Positions 10,909 to 24,805 of a stretch of 64,000 nt of DNA are shown in pieces. Source of the DNA: Rachycentron canadum. Taxonomy: Eukaryota; Chordata; Actinopteri; Carangiformes; Rachycentridae. Both the position numbers and the translations under genes were made by a program. Location: positions 17,103,984 through 17,167,983 of the forward strand of contig CM076653.1 in the NCBI GenBank assembly GCA_038496675.1, in the 5' to 3' direction. Position 1 is the stretch's first letter, and the number at the start of each line of letters is the position of its first letter. The notes under the pieces are model-generated. The model made no database searches, had not been told where the DNA came from, and saw only the letters and a program-made list of their open reading frames with translations.

Positions 10909-11913
10909 GATAAGCTTCTCGGGCATTATTTTAAACATTAAGCCTTGGGAAGCTGAGAGAACTTGAAGGGGTCAACATGTAACACATCCCCTTCTTAAAC
11001 CCCTCCAGAGGAAAGGAAGATACAAAATAAGATCTCCGTCTCTCTGTCTGTCTCACTGATCTTTGTCTTACCTTTTCCTCCTCAGTATGACTGAGTTCAG
11101 TTTAACATCAACATTTTGACCATCAATTCTAAAAAAAACAGTCTTCCCTGCATCTCAGGCCAACTCTAATTTAAGTTATTTCTTTTCTCACTGCTCCCAG
11201 ATAATAGTAAAACCCTAAAGAAAAGTTAACTGGCCTATAAATGAGCCTGTACAACACTTGAAGTTGTGATTGAAGACATGTAAGCATAGTGTTGGACAGG
11301 ACAGATTTCTTAGATCTTGGTCTCCTCTTTTGCTCCTTATTTCTCCTGAAGATGATCATGAATTGATTGACCTCAGAATTCAGAAATTACTTATTTCTGT
11401 AAGACAAAGAAAACGCGTTTACACTATGTGCCTTGAAAAAGCTGAAATTATATTTCCAATATGACCCATGAAATGGAAAACTAACCCTCTGAAATTCTAA
11501 ATGTCAAGGCATGTCCTTCATGAAATCCTTGAAGCACCAGCACACAACTATCACAGCATCTCCATTGGCCTGTAGTGTAACGGAGCTCTGCAGTCGTCCC
11601 CTGTGCCCCTGCACTGCTCGACACCAGTGAGGCTCAGTGGCGGAGACCAAACAGGATCATCAACTGTCAGCCTCGTGCTTCCCATGGACACAGCGGTGAC
11701 AGCTTGAACATGGGAACATGATGTGCTGCCCACCGCCTTCAGGAGAAGGCCTGACACACTACGCCCCCTCACTCCGTCCATTCACAGGCGGATCATTTGT
11801 GAGTGTAGTGTTGCAGTGTGGCTTGCTAATGTTTCATGTCAGTCCGTTTTGTATTATTTGGAAACTACCTTTCAGTTTCAGTTGCAATTTAGCTTTCGGA
11901 CTCCCAGTGACGG

Positions 11914-11957
11914 CAGTTTCATCACAGTTTCATCACAGTTTCATCACAGTTTCATCA
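11914..11957. repeat. 11-bp tandem repeat, four copies
   Basis: CAGTTTCATCA is repeated four times without change. A diverged start (TTCAGTTTCAGTTGC) lies about 40 bases upstream. Confidence 0.95.
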
Positions 11958-12220
11958 CTGTCACTATCTAGACCAGATCTTTCTACAGTCTGTGGCTGTC
12001 CCTCCAAAACTACAACAAACAAGCATCATTTTTTTATAGTTATGTTGTCTCACTTTATCATTGTTATTGCTCCACTGTGTAAGTCATGTCACCATCCTCA
12101 TCTTAAACAAAAATATATTTCATTATTTATGTTATCAACAACAACTCACTCTTTAGTCCCTTACACAGTGAGGGAGTAGCCTCTGATGTTTGAACCTTGT
12201 TTTATGGTCACTGTATTGTT

Positions 12221-12250
12221 TAACTGAGATTATTATCTTAATCTCAGTTA
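12221..12250. repeat. 12-bp perfect inverted repeat
   Basis: TAACTGAGATTA (12221-12232) pairs with TAATCTCAGTTA (12239-12250) across a six-base loop. Confidence 0.9.
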
Positions 12251-15200
12251 GACTTTTTGTAATCGGTAACACACATTGTTGCTGAGTTGACGTTCTTTAA
12301 ACTCTCCATCTGATCTGCAGGCCCAATGGTGCGATAAGAAGAAGAAGAAGAACATTTGTGCAAGGTTTACTGGTACAATTGTATTTTGTGTTTTTCTAGC
12401 TATTTTACACAAATACAGGGAAAATGTGTAATTTCTTGTTTCATCAAACTCATTAGAGTTTAATATAATTTTGTGCACTTTTATTTACTTTTATTAAAAA
12501 TGGCCAAAAATAAATAAAATAAAATAAAGCACTTTTAATTCATTTCTGTGACATATACTGTAAGGCAGCAAAAACCAATTAATGGTAAATGTAAAAGTAT
12601 AGTAATTTTTGTTTCATGCTAAATAAATAAGATCCTTGTAAGATACTTAAACAATATTGATACAGGAAGAGGTCTTTAGAGAAATGTGTGTTATCAATGG
12701 GAGAAAACTGTAGTTAACTGTAGTTCATCAATCTTTTCTTTTTATACATCAGGAAAAGTAAGTACATTATAGAATGAGACGCACCTCATGTGTCATGTGT
12801 CCATGCAGACCATAGATGACTCACACCTGGCCTCTGACTGGTCAGATGCCATTCTCTGACCTGCGAGTCATCACTGCTATGTCTGATGTGTTAGGTCATA
12901 ACAATGGCTGTCATTAAACCTGATGACAGACTGCTGCAGTCTGCAGCTCTGTGAGCATGATGTGACTGTATTTGTGGTTGAGAGTCCAATACACAGCCTT
13001 CTCTCCTTTTTAATATTGTGCAATATGAACTTTTTCCCACTTTAATGAACTTATTGTATGTTTATAATCTTAGATGAATATGTGCATATGCTTACTGTTT
13101 TATTAGAGGTGACCATGAGGAGAAATGAAAGTCAGGCACTGATTGTGAGTGTTATCACCAGTTTGTTTGTCTTTGAGCTATAACTGTTGGTTTAATTGGC
13201 TAGACGGTGGAGTTAAGCTGACTGACGGAAGGTCTGGATAAACCTAAACACCAATGTGATCTGCAAAACTCTTCACGTCACTGAGATCACACACTATCAC
13301 CTGAGCCAGCTCTATTCACTGATTTAAAAAAGCAGGGTAGAGGACCTTCAAGTGTAGATTATTTAGTCACACACACTTTGATATTACCTTCAAACGGCTA
13401 TTATCAATACTTTTACTATAAGAATGAATACACAAGGAGGGATCCCTTTCACATACAGTATGGAAGTATTGATGTGATCCCTCACGTCTGCCCTCCCCCC
13501 CTTTTAATTTTTAATTAGTTTCAGCTTTTTATTTTGGGTTTGTTGCCTTCACCTTAACTGTTTTGGTTCACTCTTACTGCTCTCACTCAACCCACTGTAA
13601 ACGCCCTACTCAGCATCAAACAGCAGATAGACACAGTTAGCAACAGGTCAGTGAACATTATGGAGCATTTAATTGCTAATGAGCCAAATATTTCTCTTGG
13701 GAAGTTGTGGAGAGCAACATAGAGACACATTATGACATACACAAATGACATGCATTTATGAGGTGGACAGAAACAAGCTCACTGTCTGCATGGTGTGTAC
13801 ATAGGAAGCTGTTTGCTAATGAAGTCAATGTAAAAGGTGATAATATGTCAGTGTTGTGGGTAAAGGGCTTCATACTCTGTCCAACTTGCTTCCTTTTTCA
13901 CCAAATACCTTCAGAAACACCCCCATTTCTGACGGGGGTCTGTGTCTGTCCATTTCTGTAGCTTTCTCAAACAGACAATACGACAGTCACACCCACTTCA
14001 CTCCATGGTTGGCCAGCTGTGTAGATGTTAGGGGCAGCCAAGGGTTGTGCGTCTCTCGCTAGCTCTCTTTTTTTCATTTGTTACACAACTATTTGACATC
14101 ACTTTTAATGTAAACAACGATGTGCAGCACCATGTAGCGACTGTCTGTAAATGTGCAGGTATCAGCTGGCTTTTCACTCAGCTTACGATGAAATCACTTT
14201 TGGGCCAGTTGGTGCAACATGCAAGCTGCAACTTGCCATATGAAAGCATTTTGTCTCACATTAATTTTGACACATTTAGCAAAAGAAAAAACGTATTTGT
14301 GGCCAGTGCTTGGGCATGCAAGAGGACTCACAAATTTATCTGCAATTTGTAAGTGAAAATCAGCTAGGATAAGAGGCAAATTAAATGACCCCATTCCCAA
14401 ATGCAAATAGGCCCAGCGAAGTCTTTTTGGTAGACACATCTTTCAACATCACCCAGGTGCTCAAAGTTAGAGTCGAACATCCACCCCAGTGGGCAACATA
14501 CCATGGTGCATCCATGTATGAACTGTCTTAATGGGCAGCAGCTGTGGCATTTCAGTGGTTTCTGTCTTTGCTCTTTATGTGGCTTCAAACAGCACAGCAC
14601 AGTGTGGGCTCCATACTAAAAGATGACTTTCATTTTGCGTGTCTACTGTTTGCACCGCACTGGGGCTATATTAGGAAGCCCCCTGTCTACACAGTTATCA
14701 GACTTTGTTCTTACTTGACATGAAACAATCCTCCTCTATAAAATTCATAACATCAACCCTATAAACACAAATGTGAGTGAGTTACACCACTGGTCAACCA
14801 AATGTCAGGTGACTGAGTCATGAAGTTACACCGATGGGTGGCCAGATGGATGGCTGTGCACAGTGTGAGACAAAATCAGAAAGATATTCTGTCACTAACC
14901 TTCCCTCTCTGGTGGTCACAGCACCGTCTTTGTCTTTAACTTTTGTGTTTGGTGATTTTGTCAGATGACATCATGGTGATAAGTAGGGCTGTAATGATTC
15001 ATGGACTACATCGATGTATATGGACGTATATCGATCGAGTGGAGCGAGAGATTTTCAAGTCACATTTCAGGTCCAACCTGTGAGAACAGGAAAAAAAGTT
15101 AATGTATACATTTCAACTCATTGAAGCAAATATTGCTCTTGAATCATATCCTGAACAGTTGCGTCTTCAATCATTGACCATATGTGGACCAGCCATACAT

Positions 15201-18200
15201 TACATTTTGAGTTAGTCTTGTTCTTCATAATAAATGTCATTGTCAGAATATATTATTGGTATTATATAGTATTATCTCTCCAATCTATCTATCCATATTA
15301 TCTAGCACCCCCCAATCCCCCTTCCCCACACACACAAAAACTCAATCCAACATTCACGCTATGATGTGAATGATCTCATCTGTACAGAGATGAGAGAGGA
15401 GCCAGATGTTCTTATTTCTCAAGATGTTTTTCCCCCTGTTACATAACAAGTTGGTCATTTTTAATGTGAACAGCTAAGTGCAGCACAGAGAATGTCTAAC
15501 TGGAGTTACACCCCATCACCCCCCTTTTTAAATCGTATCTGGTCTCCTCCTCAGCGAGTTCATTTTAAATTCAAAGCGATCTCCCTCCAAATGAGCGTTT
15601 TAGGTCTGTATCAGAAAAAATCTCTGTCCTTACCAAGACACCTGAAAACTCATACCACATGACTGCTCACCTACACTGGGTGTGCACGTGCCGATGTGAA
15701 CTGGAAGCAGTTTGTTAGAAAATACTAAAAATGAGGTACACTGATGAAAGTCACTTGTAGCATTAAACAGTAGAACAGCTGTTTGCAAAAACAACAAGGT
15801 CAGTAACACTTGTTTCTGCCCGACTAGACAGCAATGTCAGCAGCGTTTCCAAAAGATTTCCAGAGTAATATGAATGACAGATGTAAATGTAGCAAAAAAA
15901 GATGCATTTTAAAATGAAAGTAGTAGTTTGGATGCAGCCTAAGACGACTGGCTACTACCAACAAGCCAAAAAAACAGCTATTTCATTTTAACGAAGCCTT
16001 GGATCAAACAAGTGAAGACTTGCATTTTGAATTTTTCTCTGCAAAGGCAGCTTTGGAACGTAGATCTAAAGATCAAACAGGTCACACACAGACAAAGTTG
16101 TTGTTTTTACTTGTTGTCGCTTGCATCAAATGTGTGTAATCTTGTACAACAGCTGCTGAACCTCACTCTGAGGTCTCAGTGCTGTATGTAGACTGAAATA
16201 GATGAATACAGAGCACTTCAGAAACAGAACTCACAAGGTATGTAGCTGTGATTACAAGTATAAACACACAGGTGAGCCCAAACAAAGACATGCACTTCCA
16301 TACACAGATACAGACAAGAGTGTTAGAAAATGTATGTACTGTGACACTTTTAAACCACACACTCCATTACCTCTCCAGCTACACAGTGACAGCCCCTCCA
16401 CCAAGGCCAGACAGATTGTCTGAAGTGGTGGTATCAGTCACTGCAGGGTTGTGTTGGGAGAGCAGAGAGGAGTTGTTGAGCTTCACTGACAGGTTTGGCT
16501 TCACACCCTGCCTGGCCAAGAGTCCACGGGGATGCCCTGAATTAGCACAGGGCTTTCCCACTATGTGAGAATGCTATGGTGGCTGGAGCGCCTGTCACTG
16601 TCAGACAAGTGTGAAAACCTGGGTATACAACTGACTTCACAGGGACCCAGAATGCAGAACATTTTAACCCTGTTAGTATGGACTCCTAGTTGGAACTCAT
16701 CAGTAACCATTTACTGAAGTGAGATTTCTATCACAAGGAATTCATTGTTGTGAAGTGTGAAACTGTGGGCATAGAAAATCGTCTTAAAGCGCAAATAATA
16801 TGGAGATAAATTACACTTTTAAGTAGTGATAAAATGTGTGTTTTATGATCCACAAATGAAAATGAGTTACTCATGTGTATGACCATTTGTGATTTAATTG
16901 GTATGGCTGTTGAAAAAAATTCTCAGATTAAAATCCTCATTAGATTAAGATTAGATGAAGTAAAGTCATTCCAGAGATCGATCTTTTTATGTGTGTCTTT
17001 TACTGGCTACTATGGATGTGTGAAGCTCGACACCACTTTATTCTTCAAGTGATGAAATTAAATGTGTGTGTGTGTAATGGAGAGCTAATAAAAACAAATT
17101 AAATGGTCAAAGTTGTCATATTGACATTTAAGGTGTATGGATTGATTTCCAAATGTCAACCATGCATCAATTAACACCAACAAAACACTCCACCTTAAAA
17201 CCTTGTGTTCATTCACCTGCTGCTTCATGCTGATTACAAACTACTACATCATGGTGTCGTCCAATGTCACTGAGCTGATGTTTGTTGATGATGTGCCTAT
17301 ACTCAACACAATCACACTTGATAAAATCAGTCTGACCTGATCTGATCATAGTCTTAGAGTTGACTGACGTATGTGACCTTGTCACCATAGCAACAGTGGT
17401 GACATAACCTTTGAAATGAGCTGCAACTTCACCGTGCACGTGCACCACATGTGTGGTCCGGTATGTAAACATTCAGCTCTACACCCCGGTGTGAGTGACG
17501 GAGACAGACACAGGACACATGTGGCTCCAGCGAAGTCACCTGTAAGTCTAAAGGCAGTACAGGTATTAACACGTCACTTACCTCCTAATTATTGCATGAC
17601 ATGTTGCTCATATTGAACAGAAAGTGCATTTGTTGGAGTCCATTTGTTTTGTAAATATTTTGAATAATGCTCCAGAGGAGAAACATTTCACAGCATTAGT
17701 TTTTTTGTGCTGAGAATCTCATTCATATCCATGAAAAATTGGTACTGTTACAAAAATATCTCTAACTGAATCAACATCAAATGGAATCAGGAATCAAACC
17801 AAATCAGGAAATCAGCAGCAAAACCCTGTTAACTGGTGAATCAGCAGCACAAAAGCCATGAGCACCACTTAAATTAACATACAACTCAGCACATTATTTT
17901 TTTCCCTTCTAAATTATCTTTATTGACAAATACTTTGGTAATGAATAGACAGTTTACAGAAATAACAATGTGGTGTTGGAGAATTCACAAAGTGAAGTTG
18001 GACTTTAAGAGGAAAAATGATCTTAAATTTATTTATGTGTTTAAAAATATGTTTTAACAATTCAGTGATTTAATGAATGACATCTTAATGGTGTGATTGG
18101 CTGTGTTGAATTTCATGTGTTATCTCAGTCTCTTCTGCCTTCAAAATGCTGCTTGCTGAGGAGCTGCAATCATTGGTTCATGCTGTTGTACTTGTGTACT

Positions 18201-18373
18201 TGTAAGTGCAAATGTTGGCCACAGCGAGAGCAGTACAATACAATAAACAGCAGTTCTTTCTTCAAGTTTTTGATATTTGCAAGTTGCACTGTTGTTCTTA
18301 GTTATAAAATCCTGTCCTGAAATGCATTTGTGAACATCATCATTCATTCACAGAACATCATTAATCTTGTGGA
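12251..18373. other. Noncoding, nothing recognised
   Basis: About 6 kb of sequence without convincing exons. AGGGCTGTAATGATTC followed by ATCGATG-type palindromes near 14994-15040 may be an eroded hAT-type end. Confidence 0.5.
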
Positions 18374-18407
18374 TATATATATATATCTATATATAGATAT
18401 ATAGATA
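18374..18407. repeat. AT-rich (TA/TAGA)n repeat
   Basis: Alternating ATATAT and ATAGATAT units with internal self-complementarity. Confidence 0.8.
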
Positions 18408-21400
18408 AAATAAAAAGTCATATTCAAGCTTGTGTGGACTACATAAAAAATCTTTTTAGATAAAGAAAAATTCCACTCATGATTGGTTTTAGTGGGTTTT
18501 ATATCACAGAGAAGGAAATTTCCTACCAGTCCTCAGCTGAAAAATAGAACAAATAAAATTCTGTCAGGATACAAAAAAGATGAGAGTCAAAATCCGAGGC
18601 CTTCACCTTTCTGTGTTTTGATTTTCTGTTTATACAGTTTACTATGTAAAAGCTTTTGAATGCACATGAATACACACAAGGGAATGCACACGTCCACAGT
18701 CACACAAACACACACACAGACAAAAGGACACGAGTTGGGCCCACATTATCTTTATGTAATGTTCCAGTTTGCCACCCAGTGTGCAGTGGAGGAGAGGAAG
18801 GATGAAAGCTTCTTGGAGCGACAGTTATGTGAGAGAGGTATGGTAATGAGTGGGCTGGAAACCGTGACAGCTGGTCTGCCGCAAGTAAGGGAGTGCGAGA
18901 GAGAGAGAGAAAATAAGAGGAGGGGTGACATGTGGGAGTATACCACGGCGAATATGGTAGGACGACGACTCGACGCAGCCACGGCCCAGTTTTATTGAAC
19001 AGATGAGCAAATGAGTGAGCAAGCGTGTCTCGTCCAGACACCCACACTGCCTGGGCTGGTGTCCTAGGAGATTAGCAATACATTGTTACGTCTTCCTATG
19101 TGCGTTATGTTGTTTTTAATACCTGATGCCATTTCAGTGCACGATTATTATATTGGCACCATGAAAATTGCTCACATTGGCCATCCCCGTGTGACAAGCA
19201 AACCCATACCCACTGAACTCCAGATCAATTTAATGTTTCTGACATAGGTGTCCAAAGACCTCAGTAAAGGATGAAAGAGAGAGATAGACTGATGTAAAAA
19301 GAGATATGAAAGGGAAAAAGTTAAACTCTGCTCACAAGCCATTCAAGTGTCAGTGCAAACATTTAGTGCAACACCTCATTATGAGTTTTAGAGATGAAGT
19401 ATGTGGGTCAGGCTCTCTCACAATAGTGTGAAATATCTGTCCAAAACTGTGACCAGTGTGGAACCCAGTCCTCTTTGTTAGCAGAGGGAGACCTGCCAGT
19501 AGCTGCATTGTTCAAACAATTTTCATAAAGTGCCCCACTCATCTTCCTCGTTTTCATACACTCAGGATCCCTGCGCTGCAACACAAAGTGAGCTACAGTG
19601 GTCAGGGTCTGCGATGGCGCTGTGACACAAGCTGTTTTCTACACAATAACAACAGCACAGTGAAAATGTCAGTGTCAGGAGGAAATGCTGAGAGAGGCCA
19701 AGAGTAAAACGTTAAAGTAGCAAGACCTTGGATTACGTAATCTCCTTGTAGAGCTGTCAGTGTCAGCTGTGTTTGGTCATTGATGAGGATGTTTTATCCT
19801 CATGAATGTAACAGAAATAGTACACAGGATCTTGCAGCTAATAAAATGTTAATCCTTGGAATTACACAGTCTCCCTGCTCATTTGACACTGCTGCCGGCG
19901 TTTGACATGGATGCACACACACTCTCGCTCTCGCTCTCTGGGGGTTTTGATCCTTGATCGCTCTCTTGGAGTTCAATATTGTTGTAATTTTTACACCTGA
20001 CTCAAGCAGCTTTGTCTTACCTACCATATGTCTGGAACATGTTGCCATGGCACCAGTGAAAAGGCTGAGGTCTCCCTGTTGTCACATTTTGTTCTAAGAC
20101 AAGCATGGCTTTCCAAACTCCCTGCTTTTCTGTTTCTTAGTCCATTTGTTTCCTGTATTTGTCTCCACATGTCTCCACAGGGGAGAGGACCACTCTGAAA
20201 GGTTTTTAGAAAGAGGAAAAAAAAACAAAATGGCTTTCCAAAAAACACATTGGAGGAAGTGAAAAGCCATGCTGTTATGATGGTTAAAAGATCATTTTTA
20301 ATGTGCTTGCAGCCAGGATCTGCTCTCATATATTACCACTTGTATTCTCTACCATTATGGACTGTCATGACTTAGCTCTGTCTGTGGTTGTAGCCTGGTT
20401 AGAGCAATAACCTCTTAATACAACTATGTAGTTGCAGCAGAGCCTGCTCAGTGGCACTGAGGTAATATAATGGCATTGAACACTCCTGAAAACAAAAGCC
20501 TGGTCTCCAGTCATGGATTTATACACAAGTTGCTCTATTTTTAGATTTGTTGTAGCTGTTTTTTCCCGTAGTGCAACATCAAAGTTATGTAGTAATTTCA
20601 TTATTGAGCCAGAGGCTGCGATCCATATACGGTCGTCAGTCAGGCCAAGTTGTATGTCGTTTGTGTTTGTGTAGTTTCACAAATGGTGTGTGAAATATGC
20701 TCGAGCCCTGGACAGTCTGTGGTGTTTGTGTGTGTCTGTGAGAGTGAGCGAGTGAGAGTGAGAGCATAAACGTGCATAGACATCAGTGGTTGTGTTTTCA
20801 CTTTTGGGACTATTAAAAGCCAAAGCAGTTCTCACAGAACCAGAGGAAATGATCCCCTTTGATTGAGGGAATTGTTGGATTGTATTTTGATGGATTAGCT
20901 TTTTTCTCTGGAAGCCATCTCTCTCATTCTTCTCTCATTCCTTGGTGCTAAAGTAAACTGAGATATAGAAAAAATAGTCTTTTTGTCATTGAAGAGACAG
21001 AAGAAATGTTTGCTCCCATATCAGCCAGCGATAAGATATTTATGGAGACGCTCCCTAACAGAACTACTCAACACTAAAAAGTCTTGTTATGGCGTGATGA
21101 AAACATCTGTGTAATAGGCCTGCCCCCTAAAAGTTGATGGGTTGATACATCCGTGGAGAATACCCTGAGTTAGACTTCTATTTTTATCTGCCTTACAGTG
21201 CAGGAACAACAGTATGGCAGGTTGTAAACTTTACAGGCAAGTCTTATCAGTGTGTGGCTAGGACCAATTGGGTGCATTTAAAAAAAAAAAAAAAAAAAAG
21301 ATGCAGAAATATGGACCTGACTTTAAGATGTTTGGGGTTTACATCTGTTGGAGAGTTTTTATTGCATGTAACCTGGTGAGCTGTCAAAGAGGAAAGGAGA

Positions 21401-22044
21401 AAAATGTGACTGTAATTGACACCAAATGCAGTACAAACTCATATTGAGCTGAAATGAATTAAGTGCACATTAATTATACAAACTTTAATGACATGTTTTT
21501 TTTATTTATTTTATTTAATTCTTTTTTTTCCTTTGGTTTTCTTGTGGAGGGTCAAAATCATGAAACTAACCGACCAAACCACAGAACTGTGATGGAGGTA
21601 GACAGACGGTGAGGGCAGTGCGGCTTGTTTCTGTTGACCACTGCGATGTCCGGCTGACAGCAGTGTGACAGAACAGCCAAGCAGGAGAGACGCTCTGCGG
21701 TGCGGAAGGATTTCCTAACCGAGCTGTGACCAAAATGCCAACTTTAACATTTTCATGCCAATGGATTTTCTGATTGCCAGATGGTCCATATGAAAATAAG
21801 TGGAACAGATAGTTGAATCTTCGTTTTGACCAGCCAAATTTGATTCAACTGATAAAACTCTGGGTTTCGCACAGCGATAGTGTGTATGTATCTTTCCAAG
21901 TGTAAAACCATCCCACTGAGTAACTATTCTGGGAAAGTTACAGCTGAGGCAGCTCATGTTTGGAGTTACAGTAGAGCCGCTACATGGTCTTTCCAAATAA
22001 TGCAGCAACCATTGTGACCATTCAAAAATCCTTCAGTTCTCAGC
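18408..22044. other. Noncoding, with a slightly CpG-richer patch at 18780-19030
   Basis: A cluster of CpGs (GGACGACGACTCGACGCAGC) and a donor-like GCAA|GTAAGG at about 18884 lie inside a 112-codon frame (18660-18998). No convincing acceptor or domain was found. Confidence 0.4.
21281..21299. repeat. Poly-A run
   Basis: About 19 A. No poly(A) signal or spliced body could be recognised before it. Confidence 0.85.
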
Positions 22045-22600
22045 CGGAAAACAGTGGATTGCTCCCTTTGGGTAGAGGGTGAACTGCCCCATGTGAAGGA
22101 GTTCAAGTATGTCGGGGTCTTGTTCACGAGTGAGGGTAAGATGGAGTGGGAGATTGCAGCATCAGCAGTAATGCGGTCCTTGTAAGGGACAGTCGTGGTG
22201 AAGACAAGTTTTGAGCTGAAAGGAAAAATATTGATTTACCAGCTTTGTTCCAACCCTCACCTATGACCATACATTTTGAGTAGGGGAGGACAAAATTGCA
22301 AATGCAAGCAGCTGAAATGGGTTTGCTCCTTTCGAGGGAGCTTAGAGGAGACCAACTGCTCCTGCAGTTAAGGTGGTTCAGGCATCTGATAAGGATGCCT
22401 CCTGGGCACCTCCCTTTGGTGGCTTTCTGGGCATGTCCAACTGGGAGGAGACCTTGTGGTACACTCACTCTAGGGACTGCATATCCCATCTGTCCTGGAG
22501 GCATCCTGGGATCTCACAGGAAGCAGAAGATGGATGGATGGATGGATGGATGGATGGATGGATGGATGGATGGATGGATGGATGGATGGATGGATGGATA
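22045..22600 (+). mobile_element. Rex3-like (RTE clade) LINE 3' relic
   Basis: The segment matches the last part of teleost Rex3 reverse transcriptase ORFs as I recall them. Recognisable pieces are GTGAAGGAGTTCAAGTATGT, TTGTTCACGAGTGAGGGTAA, GCATCAGCAGTAATGCGGTC, and a peptide with LRWFRHLIRMPPGHLPL followed by ACPTGRRP. The copy is broken by internal deletions and stops and is 5'-truncated. It ends in the GATG tandem tail typical of this family, here expanded to about 71 bases. Insertion is in the plus orientation. It encodes nothing functional. Confidence 0.82.
22529..22599. repeat. (GATG)n tail of the Rex3-like element
   Basis: About 17-18 perfect GATG units directly follow the truncated LINE frame. 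RTE-type elements of this family end in such units, so this array was probably copied with the element and then grew as a microsatellite. Confidence 0.95.
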
Positions 22601-24805
22601 TTTAAAACTACATGCTTCAAATGAATGCTTCACCCCCCTCCTTTTAATAAAGGGCACTGATGTCACTTGTTCAAATGGTACAATCTGACTAACAGCTGCT
22701 AAGTATCTAAGTAAATCTAGATGAAATAAAGGCAACCAGGCACCTAAATAAGCTGTATGACAAACCCTTTCCCTTTCCCTTCATATACAGTACACTCAAA
22801 AAGTCTTCAGGAATGGTAGTTGTAACCCATCAACTTATTAGTGACAAGATTGGTACCACCCTTGTGTCTGCAGAGTGAATGTGAAGGTCACACAGAGACT
22901 AAAAACAGAAGGAAACAGCTCGCTTGCCAAAAGGGTAGGTTTCCAGAGAGTTCATGAAGCTGCTGCAGAGATAGCCTGGCACACCCCTGTAAAACAAAGT
23001 ATTGTTTTGGTTATAGGTGGATTTTGTTATCTTTGGGCAGAAGTTAGCTATTTTCCCAGTTTTAAGCATTTGTGCTCAGCTTACCAACTACTGGCTCATG
23101 ATACATGTCTAACATCCAGGCAGGTTGGTTTTAGTCTTCTCATTTAACTTTTCCCAATAAGAATAACTGTTCTTTGAACCCAATAGTTTTAGCTCAAACA
23201 GTATGAACACATTTTTATATGCGCACATAGCTGTCGTTGTTGAGCACTATTGTAGCCAAATGGTTTCACTACATCACACATAACTTAATGTTTGTGGTTC
23301 AGTATCATCTGGGGACCTTTGCTGCATCTTGCGCCCCTTCTCCCTCCCTTGTATTTCCTGTCATTTCACTGACCTGTTTTTATATTTATAGTCTTTATAT
23401 TTTTCAAGTTCAAATTAAAACTGCAAGCTTTTGTCACATGTGGACACATCTGAACACCAGACTCTTCTAATGATGTTCGTATCGATGCTTTTTACTTTAC
23501 TTTTACATTTTACAACTCTGTGTTAAGAAATCAATAATTGATTCTGTACTGTATGTGTGTGTGTGTATCTCAAAGGAACTGTGTTTTTCTGCATATGTTG
23601 TAAATGCTTTTTTTCTTCCCTATTATAAACATGCAAAACAGTTTAGAAGTGCTGCTACCCTTGCGCACACAGAAACACCCTCATATACTTCGAGTTTTCA
23701 GTTTGCCCGCAGTATGCGGTTATCAAGCTGTGCTCTGTAAGAGTTGTGTTATTTGAGGGAGTGTGGGGAAGTGAGAGGACAGGAACCTGAGTAGCTGCTC
23801 TGTTCCTCATCCGCTGCTACACGGAAGGTAGCTTTCCTCATACTTTCCCCTCCTCCAGGCACCCAACAGGAAAAGGCTTTAATGGCATCGGCTCATATTG
23901 TCATAGCTGAGAAAAACACGTCATGTTTGCAAAGAGCAGGTCATTTGGCTTTGTATTTAAAAAGAAAACCAGGACTTGAAGGATAATTATCACGAAATGA
24001 TTCATCTCTGTGGTTAAAAGCACAATAATGAACGGAATTCCACTATTCCTGTATAGATTATCATTTTCTCAGCCTCCACTCACTGTTTGTTGCACAATCA
24101 AGCCATAATGAGTCTTGGTAGTGTAATTGAAATATCTGTCACCACTTTTCGTGTTATCGAGCCTGTATCTATAAATATACAGTATATAGCAGAGAGAGAG
24201 AGCAACAATGCATGTCCGAAAAGCACGTCTGTTTTTGGCATGAATGGCACTCAGCTGGTCTGTCCTTTAAACTGTAAGTTTAGATGCAAGACTTGACTTT
24301 TGGATTTTTCCAACTTTCTTCTTACTATGATCTAAATATAGAGGACTCAATGAAATGGCTGTGGTTAATTTCAGAAATTCCTGTATGATTAGGCTGTTTC
24401 TCTTTGAAAAGTTCAGTAACTACGGTTCCCAGCAGACTGGGAAAACAAAATCATGCTTTTCAGCCATGCTCGCAGTCGGTGGTCGATAGGTCGGATATGA
24501 ATCCTTACGCAGACAACTAGTGAGAGCAATCATTTCAAATTTTGAATTTGTCAAATGCTTTGATTTATAACCAAATACATGCAAAACTAATGACTTTTCC
24601 AACAACCTCAGCTGTAATTTGTGTTTTGTACTAATTAGCAAACGTTAGCATGCTAACACGTTACGCTAAGATGGTTAAAAGGTTACTACCTACTAAATGT
24701 GAGCATTTTAGCGTTGGCATTATAAGCAAGCTAAGTCACCAGTATAGTTGAATGGCTTCAGAGACTCCTTCCTTCCATACCTTTGTTTCTTTACTCTCTT
24801 TTTTT
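22600..24805. other. Noncoding, nothing recognised
   Basis: Sequence after the Rex3 relic with only chance frames. Confidence 0.5.

Noticed and set aside
11718..12179. 153-codon plus-strand frame
   Set aside because: Low-complexity Ser/His/Phe-rich translation including the 11-bp tandem repeat; no splice or domain support.
12323..12418. Exon-like start after CTGATCTGCAG (ends 12321) reading a Lys-rich peptide
   Set aside because: The Lys run comes from a short GAA repeat, there is no good donor, and the frame soon ends. It was considered as a third exon of the 5.3-8.3 kb unit and dropped.
14990..15060. Possible hAT transposon terminus (AGGGCTGTAATGATTC with ATCGAT-type palindromes)
   Set aside because: No matching opposite terminus, no target-site duplication and no transposase remnant could be found.
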